Origin: Tistrella bauzanensis
GTDB lineage: Bacteria > Pseudomonadota > Alphaproteobacteria > Tistrellales > Tistrellaceae
Reading direction: 5' to 3'
Length of the DNA stretch: 33,072 nucleotides
NCBI RefSeq assembly: GCF_014636235.1
Contig: NZ_BMDZ01000042.1
Location: 1-33,072, forward strand
Below are positions 15,651-23,639 of the stretch, one piece after another. Every line of letters begins with the position of its first letter. The first letter of the stretch is position 1. Both the position numbers and the translations under genes were made by a program. The notes beneath the pieces are model-generated. The model was not told the DNA's origin. It saw only the letters and a list, made by a program, of their open reading frames with translations, and searched no databases.

Positions 15651-16934
15651 ATGCCCAACACACTGCCGTTCACCATCGACTTCGCCGGATGCCCGGCCGA
15701 CCCGTCATCGGACCGGAGCGCGCTTCTCGATCAGACCCGTCAGGCGCTGGACCGTCTGCATGGCTGGCAGGCGGACGGCACCCTGCCGCTGCTGAACCTG
15801 CCCGCCGCCCGCGATGATCTGGCGGCGCTGGCGCCGGTGGTGGCGCGCTGGCGACAGGAGGCAGGCGACGTTCTGGTGCTGGGCATCGGCGGGTCCAGCC
15901 TTGGTGCTCAGGCGCTGCTGGAATTGCGGGATCCGGCCGATCAGGGGCCGCGCATCCACACCCCCGACAATGTCGACCCGGTGAGCTTCCGGCGGCTGAT
16001 CGACGGGCTGGACTGGACCGGCACCCGGTTGCTGGCCGTCTCGAAATCGGGTGGGACGGTGGAAACTGTGGCCCAGCTGCTGCTGATCCTGGACCGGATG
16101 GAAGCCGCGATCGGCCGCGACCAAACCGCGGCGCGGCTGGTGGTGATCGCCGAACCCGGCAACTCGCCGCTGCGCCAGATCGCCAATGATTACGGCGTCG
16201 AGACCTTCGACCACGACCCGGATGTCGGGGGCCGGTTCTCGGTGCTGTCGCTGGTGGGGTTGATGCCGGCAATGCTGGGCGGCGTGGATGCGGTGGCCGT
16301 GCGCGAAGGGGCGGCAGCGGTGCTGGAGCAGGCCTTTGCCGGTGGCGATCCGACCGGCATCCCGGCGGCGATGGGTGCCGTGGTCGCGGCGGGGCTGATG
16401 CGCCATCACGGCGTGTCACAGGCGGTTCAGTTCGGCTATGTCGACCGGCTGGCGCGGTTCGGTGAATGGTGGCGGCAACTGGTGGGCGAAAGCCTGGGCA
16501 AGCAGGGCATCGGGCTGGCGCCGGTCTTCGCCCGTGGCGCCACCGACCAGCACAGCCAGCTTCAGCTATATCTGGATGGTCCCCGCGACAAGCTGGTGAC
16601 GGTGATCGAGCCGCCGGCGGAACAGAACCCGGCCTGGCGGATCCGCCCCGAGGCCGCGGCTCGTTACGGCGTCGACTATCTGTCGGGCCGCAGCCTGGGT
16701 GACCTGATCGCGGCCGAGGCGCGGGCGACCGCATCGTCGCTGATCGCCGAGGGCCGCCCGACGATCTGCATGCGGCTGGATGCGGTGGATGCCCGCACCA
16801 TCGGCGCGCTGATGATGAATGCGATGCTGGAGACCATCCTGCTGGCCGACCTGCTGGCGGTCGATCCGTTCGATCAGCCGGCGGTGGAAAAGGGCAAGAT
16901 CCTGACCCGCGAATACCTCGCGGCCCTGGGCTGA
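15651..16934 (+). CDS. pgi: Glucose-6-phosphate isomerase
   Basis: A 427-residue Pgi that interconverts glucose 6-phosphate and fructose 6-phosphate. It belongs to the short bacterial form, well below the roughly 550 residues of E. coli Pgi. The first SIS domain has DVLVLGIGGSSLGAQALLEL and LLAVSKSGGTVETVAQLLL, the sugar-phosphate loop. The second SIS domain has RLARFGEWWRQLVGESLGKQ with the catalytic glutamate region, and later LQLYLDGPRDKLVTVIE. The ATG at 15651 gives the N-terminus closest to family length; ATG 15621/15624 upstream are also in frame, and AAGGA at 15631-15635 is rather far from 15651, so the start is uncertain by ten codons. It lies 61 bp after the M16 pair and 18 bp before mutL. 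Confidence 0.94.
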   Translation: MPNTLPFTIDFAGCPADPSSDRSALLDQTRQALDRLHGWQADGTLPLLNLPAARDDLAALAPVVARWRQEAGDVLVLGIGGSSLGAQALLELRDPADQGPRIHTPDNVDPVSFRRLIDGLDWTGTRLLAVSKSGGTVETVAQLLLILDRMEAAIGRDQTAARLVVIAEPGNSPLRQIANDYGVETFDHDPDVGGRFSVLSLVGLMPAMLGGVDAVAVREGAAAVLEQAFAGGDPTGIPAAMGAVVAAGLMRHHGVSQAVQFGYVDRLARFGEWWRQLVGESLGKQGIGLAPVFARGATDQHSQLQLYLDGPRDKLVTVIEPPAEQNPAWRIRPEAAARYGVDYLSGRSLGDLIAAEARATASSLIAEGRPTICMRLDAVDARTIGALMMNAMLETILLADLLAVDPFDQPAVEKGKILTREYLAALG

Positions 16935-16952
16935 GGCGGCGGCGAGCCGGTC

Positions 16953-18905
16953 ATGTCACAGATCCGCCGCCTGCCCGAGACGCTGGTCAACCGCATCGCC
17001 GCCGGCGAGGTGGTGGAACGGCCGGCGGCTGCGGTGAAGGAACTGGTCGAGAACGCCATCGATGCCGGCGCCACCCAGATCGAGGTGGCACTGGGTGGTG
17101 GCGGCCGCAGCCTGATCGCGGTCAGCGATGATGGCATCGGCATGGACGGTGAGGATCTGGAGCTTGCCGTCGATCGCCATGCCACCTCGAAGCTGGCCGA
17201 TGACACCCTGGTCGAGATCGACACGCTGGGCTTCCGGGGCGAGGCCTTGCCATCGATCGGCGCGGTCAGCCGGCTGAAGATCACCAGCCGGCGCAAGGGC
17301 GCCGATGCGGCAGTGGAGATCGCCGTCGAAGGCGGGCTGAAGGGTCAGACCCGGCCGGCCGCGGGGCCGGTCGGCACCCGTGTCGAGGTCCGCGACCTGT
17401 TCTATGCCACCCCGGCACGGCTGAAATTCCTCAAATCGGAACGCGCCGAGACCCAGGCGGTGGCCGATACGCTGCGCCGGCTGGCGATGGCCTATCCGGA
17501 AATCGGCTTCAGCCTGACCGATGGCGAGCGGCGGATCTTCGCCTTCCGCCCTGAGGCGGGACTTGGCGCCGCGGCGCGACTGGCCCGGCTGGCCCGGATC
17601 ATGGGCCGCGACTTCGCCGAGAATGCCTTGGAGATCGAGGCCGAGCGCGACCTGATCTGCCTGGACGGCCATGCCGGGCTGCCGACCCTGAACCGCGGCA
17701 CCGCCCAGCACCAATATCTGTTCGTCAATGGCCGGCCGGTCCGCGACCGGTTGATGCAGGGGGTGGTCCGCGCCGCCTATCAGGATCTGCTGGCCCGCGA
17801 CCGGCATCCGATGGTGGCGCTGTTTCTGACCGTGCCGTCGGCGCTGGTGGATGTGAACGTGCATCCGGCCAAAGCCGAGGTGCGGTTCCGTGAGCCGCAA
17901 CTGGTACGTGGGCTGATCATCGGAGCGCTGCGCCATGCGCTGGCCGAGGCCGGCCACCGGGCGGCGACAGCCTTGGGCGGCATCGGTGGTCTTGGCACCG
18001 CCAACCGCGCCAATCTGCCCTTCGGCTCATCCACAGGTTTGCCAACAGGGTCATCCACAGGGTCGCCCACAGATCTGTCCACAGGCGGGGGGGATCAGGC
18101 GTCGCTATGGGCCGCCGCCCGACAGGCCGCCGCCGGCATCCTGCCGCCACGGCTGAGCACTGCCGCAGCCGGCAGGGCCACGGCCTTCTGGGCACCGCCA
18201 TCAGTCGATGATCAGGGACTTGCCGATCCGCCGACGCCGGGCATGGACCGCGACCCGCTGGCACCGCCGGCCGCGCGCGGGGCCGCACCGGCCGCCGCCG
18301 GCCCGGTGGATGCGACTTTGCGCGCCCATCCGCTGGGTGCGGCGCTGGCCCAACTGCACGATACCTATATTCTGGCCGAGACCGATCATGGGCTGGTGGT
18401 GGTGGATCAGCATGCCGCCCATGAACGGCTGGTCTATGAACGCATGAAGCGCCACATGGCGGAGGCCGGCGTGCCCTCGCAAGGCCTGCTGCTGCCCGAG
18501 GTGGTGGATCTGGACGAGGCTGCGGCCGATGCGCTGGTCCGGCGGGCGCCCGAACTGGCCCGCATGGGGTTGGACATCGAGGCTTTCGGGCCGGGGGCGG
18601 TGCTGGTGCGGGGCGTGCCGGCGCTTCTGGGGCGGGTGGATGCGCGCGGCCTGATCCGCGATCTGGCCGACGAGATCGCCGAATATGACGACGCCCTGGC
18701 GCTGGCCGACCGGCTGGAGGCGGTGTGTTCCACCATGGCCTGCCATGGCAGTGTCCGGGCCGGCCGCACGCTGTCGGTGCCTGAAATGAATGCCCTGCTG
18801 CGCGAGATGGAGATCACGCCCCATTCCGGCCAGTGCAATCATGGCCGGCCGACCTGGGTGTCGCTGGATCGCGGCGCCATCGAGCGGCTGTTCGGGCGGC
18901 GGTGA
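16953..18905 (+). CDS. mutL: DNA mismatch repair protein MutL
   Basis: A 650-residue MutL, the ATP-driven matchmaker of methyl- or nick-directed mismatch repair. The GHKL ATPase motifs are clear: [11 protein letters not shown] (30-40), [20 protein letters not shown] (from 93). A proline/serine/threonine-rich linker spans about residues 340-455 and contains a five-fold 4-residue repeat. The C-terminal dimerisation domain has the metal-dependent endonuclease motif [12 protein letters not shown] (485-496, pattern DQHAx2Ex4E), with ACHGSVRAG and [11 protein letters not shown] completing the nuclease site. It should therefore nick DNA itself, as expected for bacteria that lack MutH. ATG 16953 gives the standard N-terminus. 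The following gene starts only about 20 bp downstream. Confidence 0.97.
   Translation: MSQIRRLPETLVNRIAAGEVVERPAAAVKELVENAIDAGATQIEVALGGGGRSLIAVSDDGIGMDGEDLELAVDRHATSKLADDTLVEIDTLGFRGEALPSIGAVSRLKITSRRKGADAAVEIAVEGGLKGQTRPAAGPVGTRVEVRDLFYATPARLKFLKSERAETQAVADTLRRLAMAYPEIGFSLTDGERRIFAFRPEAGLGAAARLARLARIMGRDFAENALEIEAERDLICLDGHAGLPTLNRGTAQHQYLFVNGRPVRDRLMQGVVRAAYQDLLARDRHPMVALFLTVPSALVDVNVHPAKAEVRFREPQLVRGLIIGALRHALAEAGHRAATALGGIGGLGTANRANLPFGSSTGLPTGSSTGSPTDLSTGGGDQASLWAAARQAAAGILPPRLSTAAAGRATAFWAPPSVDDQGLADPPTPGMDRDPLAPPAARGAAPAAAGPVDATLRAHPLGAALAQLHDTYILAETDHGLVVVDQHAAHERLVYERMKRHMAEAGVPSQGLLLPEVVDLDEAAADALVRRAPELARMGLDIEAFGPGAVLVRGVPALLGRVDARGLIRDLADEIAEYDDALALADRLEAVCSTMACHGSVRAGRTLSVPEMNALLREMEITPHSGQCNHGRPTWVSLDRGAIERLFGRR
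18027..18086. repeat. Five 12-bp tandem units inside mutL linker
   Basis: Five units begin at 18027, 18039, 18051, 18063 and 18075, each exactly 12 bp apart, with consensus TCATCCACAGGG. They encode residues 359-378 of MutL ([20 protein letters not shown]) in the unstructured linker. Each unit contains a 9-mer close to a DnaA box (TCATCCACA twice, TTGCCAACA, TCGCCCACA, CTGTCCACA). The exact 12-bp period shows repeat expansion in coding sequence as the simplest origin. Confidence 0.85.
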
Positions 18906-18924
18906 GCGGAGTGGATCGCACAGG

Positions 18925-20070
18925 ATGCCGCCAATGCTGACACGGCTGCGGGGCGGGCTGCTGGCAGCGATGCTGCTGCTGCCGCTGACCACCGGCTGCG
19001 CTGTGCCGGCGGTGTACGACGTTGCCGATGCCGGCGGCGTGGCGCTGCTGGACGACCGGGTGTTGCGACCGGATGACGGGCCGCGTGGCATTCCCATGGG
19101 CGGCTTGTCCGAAATTGCCGCCGACGGCGATGGCGGCTATGTGCTGATCAGTGATGATCGCGGTGAGTATGGTCCGCCCCGGCTTCTGACCATGGCGATC
19201 GACTTCGATCTGGAGCGGCGGCGCTTCCGTATCGGGGCAAGGGACTGGCTGCCGCTGGTGACTGGTGCCGTAGACGGCATGACCCCACCGGTGACGATCG
19301 ACGGCGAGGCGCTGCGTATCGTGCCGGGCAGTGGCGACCGGCTATGGTCGTCGGAAGGGCGGATCTGGGACGGCGTGCCGGCGGCCCTGTATCTGAGCGA
19401 CGCGGATGGCACGCTGCTGCGTCAGATGGTCCTGCCCGACTATTTCCGGCCCGATAAGCCCAGGGGCTGGTCGGGGCGCGGCATGCGGCCGAACAAGGCG
19501 TTCGAGGCGATCGACGTCACGAAGGATGGCCGTCAGGCGGTGGCCATGCCCGAAGACGTGCTGATGCAGGAGATGACCGACGAGAATGGCCGCACCGGCA
19601 TACCGGTGCGGGTGATGCGCTTCGATCTGGATAGCGGCCGGCCGATCGGGGCCCATGTCTATCGGCTGGATCCGTTTCCTGACCCGGGGGCGGACGGCGC
19701 GCCCGGCGGCATCAATGCCAATGGCGCGGTGTCGATGCTGCTGCTGGATGATGGCCGCTATCTGGTTTTGGAGCGGGCGTTTCTGAAGGCCTATGGTGTC
19801 CGGATCCGGTTGTATCTGGCCGATCCCGCTGGCGCGGATGACGTGCTGGCCATCGACAACCTGAAGAACAGGCGGTATCGCGCCGCGTCGAAGCGACTGA
19901 TCGGGGATCTGATCGGCGCGGGCCTGCGCGCCGACAACTGGGAAGGCATGGCATTCGGGCCGGACCTTCCCGATGGCCGTAAGACCCTGGTTCTGGTGTC
20001 GGACGACAATTTCAACCGCCTGTTTCAGTCCACGATCATTGCCTGGATCGCGCTTCCGCCTCTCGATTGA
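18925..20070 (+). CDS. Esterase-like-activity-of-phytase family lipoprotein
   Basis: A 381-residue protein matching the 'esterase-like activity of phytase' family, a beta-propeller fold. The N-terminus is a lipoprotein signal (LLAAMLLLPLTTGC, with cysteine at residue 25 if the start is ATG 18925; ATG 18934 is an alternative). Supporting segments are MGGLSEIAADGDGGYVLISD near the start, RPNKAFEAIDVTKDGRQAVA in the middle, and NWEGMAFGPDLPDGRKTLVL with VSDDNFN at the end; these carry the repeated Glu/Asp-rich turns that bind calcium or phosphate in the family. Predicted location is the outer membrane or periplasm. It follows mutL by about 20 bp, but functional links are unlikely. Phytase activity should not be assumed, since many members are of unknown function. 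Confidence 0.82.
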   Translation: MPPMLTRLRGGLLAAMLLLPLTTGCAVPAVYDVADAGGVALLDDRVLRPDDGPRGIPMGGLSEIAADGDGGYVLISDDRGEYGPPRLLTMAIDFDLERRRFRIGARDWLPLVTGAVDGMTPPVTIDGEALRIVPGSGDRLWSSEGRIWDGVPAALYLSDADGTLLRQMVLPDYFRPDKPRGWSGRGMRPNKAFEAIDVTKDGRQAVAMPEDVLMQEMTDENGRTGIPVRVMRFDLDSGRPIGAHVYRLDPFPDPGADGAPGGINANGAVSMLLLDDGRYLVLERAFLKAYGVRIRLYLADPAGADDVLAIDNLKNRRYRAASKRLIGDLIGAGLRADNWEGMAFGPDLPDGRKTLVLVSDDNFNRLFQSTIIAWIALPPLD

Positions 20071-20358
20071 TGCAAAAAACAATCATTGGTTGATAAAATG
20101 GACAGAATCCCGCTGATTCAGGACGTAACTTTCGCGTTTTATATTGGTGAACATATTGACCATAACGCGGATGCGTTAGACATTCCGGTCATTAGGTTTC
20201 GCAATCCGTTCGATATTCTACTTCAAATAGCGGCCCTTGGCGTCGATAGGCGCCATTGCGGACCGCCTGTCGCGCCGCATCATCGGTTCGACAAGCGGAC
20301 TGTGCCGGGCCGTCGGTTGAGGTGGGCCGGTGCGTGCCAGCATTGACCGGGACCGATC
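20071..20358 (+). other. AT-rich leader upstream of the radical SAM operon
   Basis: This 288-bp gap is conspicuously AT-rich over its first 170 bp (A-run at 20074-20079, then many T/A triplets), unlike anything else in the window. A weak promoter candidate is TTCAGG at 20117-20122 and TATATT at 20140-20145 with a 17-bp spacer. An open frame of 82 codons runs from ATG 20098 to the TGA ending at 20346 and its first 50 residues look protein-like (for example IQDVTFAFYIGEHIDHNADA), but it has no ribosome binding site and crosses a sharp change in base composition, so I do not call it a gene. No cobalamin riboswitch box was recognised. Confidence 0.45.
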
Positions 20359-21960
20359 ATGACCATCAGGGCCGTTGCCGTTTCCGCCCCCGACTGGGTG
20401 GCGGGTGTGAAGGATCAGCGCGCGCTCAACAGCCGCGACGCTGCCAGTCTGTATAATGCCTGCCGGGTTGCTGCCGCCGAGGCGGCATCCGGCATTGGGC
20501 CGTGGGGCCGCTCGAACTGGGCGGGTGGTGACGCCCGCGCCAGCCGTTCGGCCGCGCGCGCCGCCACGCTGCTGATGTATTCCATGGACGACATGGCGGC
20601 GTTCCGCGCCCTTCTTGCCCGTGAGCAGCCGAACCTGCTGCTGATCGGCGCCATGTCGCTGTGCCTGCCGGGTGCCATCGCCTGTGCCGGCATTGCTCGT
20701 GACATGCTGGGCGACCGGGTGGCAATCGTGCTGGGCGGTCGTCATGCCGGCGAAACGGTGTGGCTGGCCGATGTCCAGACCCGCCAGTCCTCGGCGCTGC
20801 GTCGCCATGTGGCGGCACCTCTGGACCTGATCCATGCCGGTCGTATCCCGCCGGTGTTCGATGCCGTGGCCATGGGGGATGGCGAATATCTGATCGCGGC
20901 GCTGGGCCGGGCGGTGGATGCGGCCATGTCGCGAGGGTTGCATCCGGCGGCGCTGTTCGGCGAGGTCGAGTCCGCCACCCCGGGCGACTGGATCCTGGGG
21001 CTGAACGACCGGGGACGGCCCGGCTATCTGGTGTCGCAGGCGGCGCCGATGGATTACGCGGCGCTGCCCGCGCCATCGCGGATGTTCGGCGTGGGTGGGG
21101 CGTTCGGTGTGTTCGGCGGGCGTATGACCGCCCATGTGTTCAGTGATATCGGCCGAGGCTGCGTGTATGACTGCGGGTTCTGTTCCGAGCGTGCCTCGGC
21201 CACCGGCGGGGTGCGCGACCTTGCCAACAGCGGCGACCGGTTGTATCGACAGTTGCGCGATGCCGCCGTCACCATCGCCGAAGACTGGCCCGGGTGCTGC
21301 GCCAGCGCGTTCTGCGAGGATTCGGTGTTGCTGGGCGGCGCCAATCGGCTGATCGACGGGTTCTGCACCCTGATGGAACGCCAGCCCGTCGATATCCGCT
21401 TCGGTGGCCAGCTGACCATCGACCAGATTCTGGCGCGACCTGCCGAGGTGGCGCGGCTGGCCCGTGCCGGCCTATCCTATGTCTTCATCGGTGTGGAAAC
21501 GTTGTCGCCGGAGGAGATCGGGGGGATGAGCAAGGATGTCGGCCGCAAGCGGTCGTCCTGGACCGACCGGATGCATCAGGCCTTCGACATTCTGGGCGCC
21601 GCCGGCATCGATTGCGGCTGTGCTGTCCTGTTCGGGCTGGGGGAACGTCATGACAGCCGGCTGGCGCTGCTCGACCGGCTCGACCGTTTCCGCCGCAGCC
21701 ATGGCGTGCCCGATCCGATCAGCCTGAACTGGGCGGTGCAGCACCCGCTCTGTGGCGCGGATGGCGGTGCTGGCTATGACTATGTCGACTGGGGAACCCC
21801 TGAAGGTCCGTATCTGGACCTGTTCCACAATTTCGGCGAGGCGTCGCTGCGCTATCCGCTGCCCCATGCCGGGCGCCCGCGTCTGGACGAGGTGGCCGAG
21901 GTGGTGGCTGCGGCCGATGCGGTGCGTCGTGTGCCGGTCGGCGGACGGATGGCGTCGTGA
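20359..21960 (+). CDS. Radical SAM protein with B12-binding-like N-terminal domain
   Basis: A 533-residue radical S-adenosylmethionine enzyme of the B12-binding subgroup architecture. Residues about 70-200 form a Rossmann-like domain (PNLLLIGAMSLCLPGAIACA, then VAIVLGGRHAGETVW) as in B12-binding radical SAM proteins, although the DxHxxG motif of base-off cobalamin binding is not visible. The [4Fe-4S] motif is Cys268-x3-Cys272-x2-Cys275 in DIGRGCVYDCGFCSER. It is followed by the core elements DIRFGGQLTIDQIL, LSYVFIGVETLSPEEIGGMS and GIDCGCAVLFGLGE, the last two being the strand-4/5 and strand-6 regions. The start ATG 20359 has only GGGAC 8-12 bp upstream. Its stop overlaps the PLP enzyme gene (GTGA), so the two are co-translated. 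The reaction and substrate are unknown; a methyltransferase or ring/thioether-forming role would be guesswork. Confidence 0.85.
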   Translation: MTIRAVAVSAPDWVAGVKDQRALNSRDAASLYNACRVAAAEAASGIGPWGRSNWAGGDARASRSAARAATLLMYSMDDMAAFRALLAREQPNLLLIGAMSLCLPGAIACAGIARDMLGDRVAIVLGGRHAGETVWLADVQTRQSSALRRHVAAPLDLIHAGRIPPVFDAVAMGDGEYLIAALGRAVDAAMSRGLHPAALFGEVESATPGDWILGLNDRGRPGYLVSQAAPMDYAALPAPSRMFGVGGAFGVFGGRMTAHVFSDIGRGCVYDCGFCSERASATGGVRDLANSGDRLYRQLRDAAVTIAEDWPGCCASAFCEDSVLLGGANRLIDGFCTLMERQPVDIRFGGQLTIDQILARPAEVARLARAGLSYVFIGVETLSPEEIGGMSKDVGRKRSSWTDRMHQAFDILGAAGIDCGCAVLFGLGERHDSRLALLDRLDRFRRSHGVPDPISLNWAVQHPLCGADGGAGYDYVDWGTPEGPYLDLFHNFGEASLRYPLPHAGRPRLDEVAEVVAAADAVRRVPVGGRMAS

Positions 21961-23228
21961 GTGGGGGGGACCGGACAGACGGCGGCAGTGGCGGTCGACC
22001 GATGCCGCCGTCGATACCTCTGTCTCGATGGCGCCAGAACACCCGCATCGCTCAGGGCGCCCGGTTCCCGCTGGGCTGCGTGGAAACGCCGGTGCCACCG
22101 GTGACCGAGGCCACCACGGTGCTGTTCGCCGATATCGACGCCATGGCGCCGGTCGACCGCGACAGTCTCAGCCGCCAGGGCCATGACCCTTTCGACGGCT
22201 TCTATTACGGCGCGGTCGGCACACCGTCATCGGGCGCGCTGGCGCGGATGGTGGCGGGGGCCGGCGGCGCCGGTCATGCGGTGATCACGCCCGCCGGGCT
22301 GTCGGCCTTCATCGCCGCCCTCTGGGCCTGTGTGAAGCCGGGTCAGCGGGTGTTGGTCTCGGACGCCGTCACCTATTCGCTGCGCTGGCATCTGGACCGG
22401 CGCGCGGCCCTGGCCGGCATCGGGGTGGATTATTTCCCGCCCGGCATCGGCGCCGGCATTGCCGGGCTGATCCGGCCCGAGACCCGGCTGGTCTGCGTGG
22501 AAAGCCCGGGCGCCTTCACCTTCGAGGTCGAGGATCTGGCGCCGCTGGCGACAGCGGTTCATGCCGCCGGCATTCGGCTGCTGGTCGACGATACCTGGAG
22601 CGCCGGTCAACATTACCGGCCGTTCGATCATGGCGCCGATCTGGTGCTGTACTCGCTGGCCAAGCTGCATGCCGGCATCGCCGGCGTGTCGCTGGGCGCG
22701 GTGCTGACCAACGACCGCGCGCTCTATGAAGATGTCCTTGAGGAAACTGCCCTTCAGGGCATGGCGGTATCGGCCGATGCCACCCAGAAGGCCTGTGTCG
22801 CCTGTCAGACCCTGGCGGTTCGGCTGGCGGCACAGGACCGCAGCATCCGACGGGTGATGGCGGCGATGTCGGCCATGGTGCCGGCGGGGCTGCGGCTGTT
22901 GCATCCGGCGATCGAAGCCCATCCCGGCCACGCAATCTGGCGGCGCGACTTCACCGGCGCCGGCAGCCTGTTCTCGATCGTGGTCGAAGGCGGCACCCCC
23001 ACGGATGCCGCGGCCATCGGTCGCGGGCTGGCCCTGTTCCGTCCCGGCTATGGCTGGGGCGGGGCGGTCAGCCTGCTCTCGCCGTTCATCGCGGGTGAGG
23101 GCCGCACGGTGTCTCGCCCGCCGGTGGAAGGCGCGGGTCTGCGGCTCTATGTCGGCCTTGAGGATGCCGATGACCTGGCGGAGGATCTGTGCGCGGCTGT
23201 GGAACGGGCGGCGCGGGCCGGCGGGTAG
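21957..23228 (+). CDS. PLP enzyme of the cystathionine beta-lyase/gamma-synthase fold
   Basis: A 423-residue Cys/Met-metabolism PLP-dependent enzyme (fold type I). YYGAVGTPSSGALARMVAGA (about 82-101) is the YGRxGNPT-like cofactor segment, VITPAGLSAFIAALWA the phosphate-binding helix, LLVDDTWSAGQHYRPFDHGA the strand with the cofactor aspartate, and YSLAKLHAGIAGVSLGAVLT carries the Schiff-base Lys236. In ordinary family members this last stretch reads S-x-T-K-Y-x-x-G-H-S-D, so the sequence around the lysine is divergent and the HSD is missing. GTG 21957 overlaps the radical SAM stop; ATG 22002 is an equally plausible start that would omit a Gly-rich tail. A canonical methionine-pathway role is doubtful. 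Pairing with the radical SAM enzyme suggests tailoring or cleavage of an amino acid-derived molecule; that is inference. Confidence 0.83.
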   Translation: MSGGDRTDGGSGGRPMPPSIPLSRWRQNTRIAQGARFPLGCVETPVPPVTEATTVLFADIDAMAPVDRDSLSRQGHDPFDGFYYGAVGTPSSGALARMVAGAGGAGHAVITPAGLSAFIAALWACVKPGQRVLVSDAVTYSLRWHLDRRAALAGIGVDYFPPGIGAGIAGLIRPETRLVCVESPGAFTFEVEDLAPLATAVHAAGIRLLVDDTWSAGQHYRPFDHGADLVLYSLAKLHAGIAGVSLGAVLTNDRALYEDVLEETALQGMAVSADATQKACVACQTLAVRLAAQDRSIRRVMAAMSAMVPAGLRLLHPAIEAHPGHAIWRRDFTGAGSLFSIVVEGGTPTDAAAIGRGLALFRPGYGWGGAVSLLSPFIAGEGRTVSRPPVEGAGLRLYVGLEDADDLAEDLCAAVERAARAGG

Positions 23229-23252
23229 GACGAGAGCAGTCTACACTCAATC

Positions 23253-23271
23253 CGTAAAGTGTCGCTTTACG
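23253..23271. promoter_or_regulatory. Perfect inverted repeat before higB, probable operator
   Basis: CGTAAAG (23253-23259), a 5-base spacer TGTCG and CTTTACG (23265-23271) form a perfect 7-bp dyad 30 bp before the higB start. HigA-type antitoxins usually repress their own operon by binding such a dyad. The region around it (23240-23300) is AT-richer than its surroundings and must hold the promoter. Confidence 0.65.
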
Positions 23272-23300
23272 CAGAACGAATTTTGCGGGTATTGTGGCGG

Positions 23301-23591
23301 ATGAGAATCAGGACGGTTATCCACAAGGGATTGCGTCGTTTGATCGATAAAGACGACGCCGGTGGCCTGCCGCCCGCAGTCGTACCCAAGCTGAGGAACA
23401 TGATATCGTTCCTGGAAGCGATGAGCGATGTCGACGAACTGAAGAGCATACCGCATTGGCATGCCCATCTGTTGACTGGTGATCGCAAGGGCTGCTGGGC
23501 GCTCTATGTCACGCGGAATTGGCGGCTGACCTTCAAGGTGGATCATGTCCAGATTGAGATCATCGATCTGGACTATCAGGATTATCATTAA
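23301..23591 (+). CDS. higB: HigB-type (RelE superfamily) toxin
   Basis: A 96-residue type II toxin of the HigB/RelE superfamily, expected to cleave mRNA on the ribosome. The family pattern is complete: IHKGLRRLIDKDDAGGLPPA at the N-terminus, LRNMISFLEAMSDVDEL in the helical middle, HAHLLTGDRKGCWALYVTRN with the basic catalytic region, WRLTFKV, and IEIIDLDYQDYH at the end. ATG 23301 gives the N-terminus typical of the family; a GTG at 23259 inside the upstream palindrome is in frame but would add unconserved residues. No clear Shine-Dalgarno sequence precedes 23301, so the message may be nearly leaderless or weakly translated. It is placed before its antitoxin, the usual order for higBA. Confidence 0.92.
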   Translation: MRIRTVIHKGLRRLIDKDDAGGLPPAVVPKLRNMISFLEAMSDVDELKSIPHWHAHLLTGDRKGCWALYVTRNWRLTFKVDHVQIEIIDLDYQDYH

Positions 23592-23611
23592 AGCGGACGT
23601 ATAGTCCGTTT
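23591..23611. promoter_or_regulatory. Inverted repeat between higB and higA
   Basis: AAGCGGAC (23591-23598), spacer GTATA and GTCCGTTT (23604-23611) form an imperfect dyad with one mismatch per arm, beginning at the higB stop codon. TATAGT at 23600-23605 inside it resembles a -10 element, so it could be an internal, antitoxin-controlled promoter giving extra higA, or a transcript stem-loop. Confidence 0.45.
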
Positions 23612-23639
23612 AGAGCCCGCCGTTCGACAGGAGATGACA

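Noticed and set aside
18027-18083. Replication origin (DnaA box cluster)
   Set aside because: The boxes are imperfect, lie inside the mutL coding sequence and have a 12-bp period that preserves the reading frame; there is no AT-rich unwinding element or dnaA/dnaN nearby.
20071-20358. Cobalamin riboswitch before the radical SAM gene
   Set aside because: No B12-box-like sequence was recognised, and radical SAM genes are seldom under such control; left as an unassigned leader.
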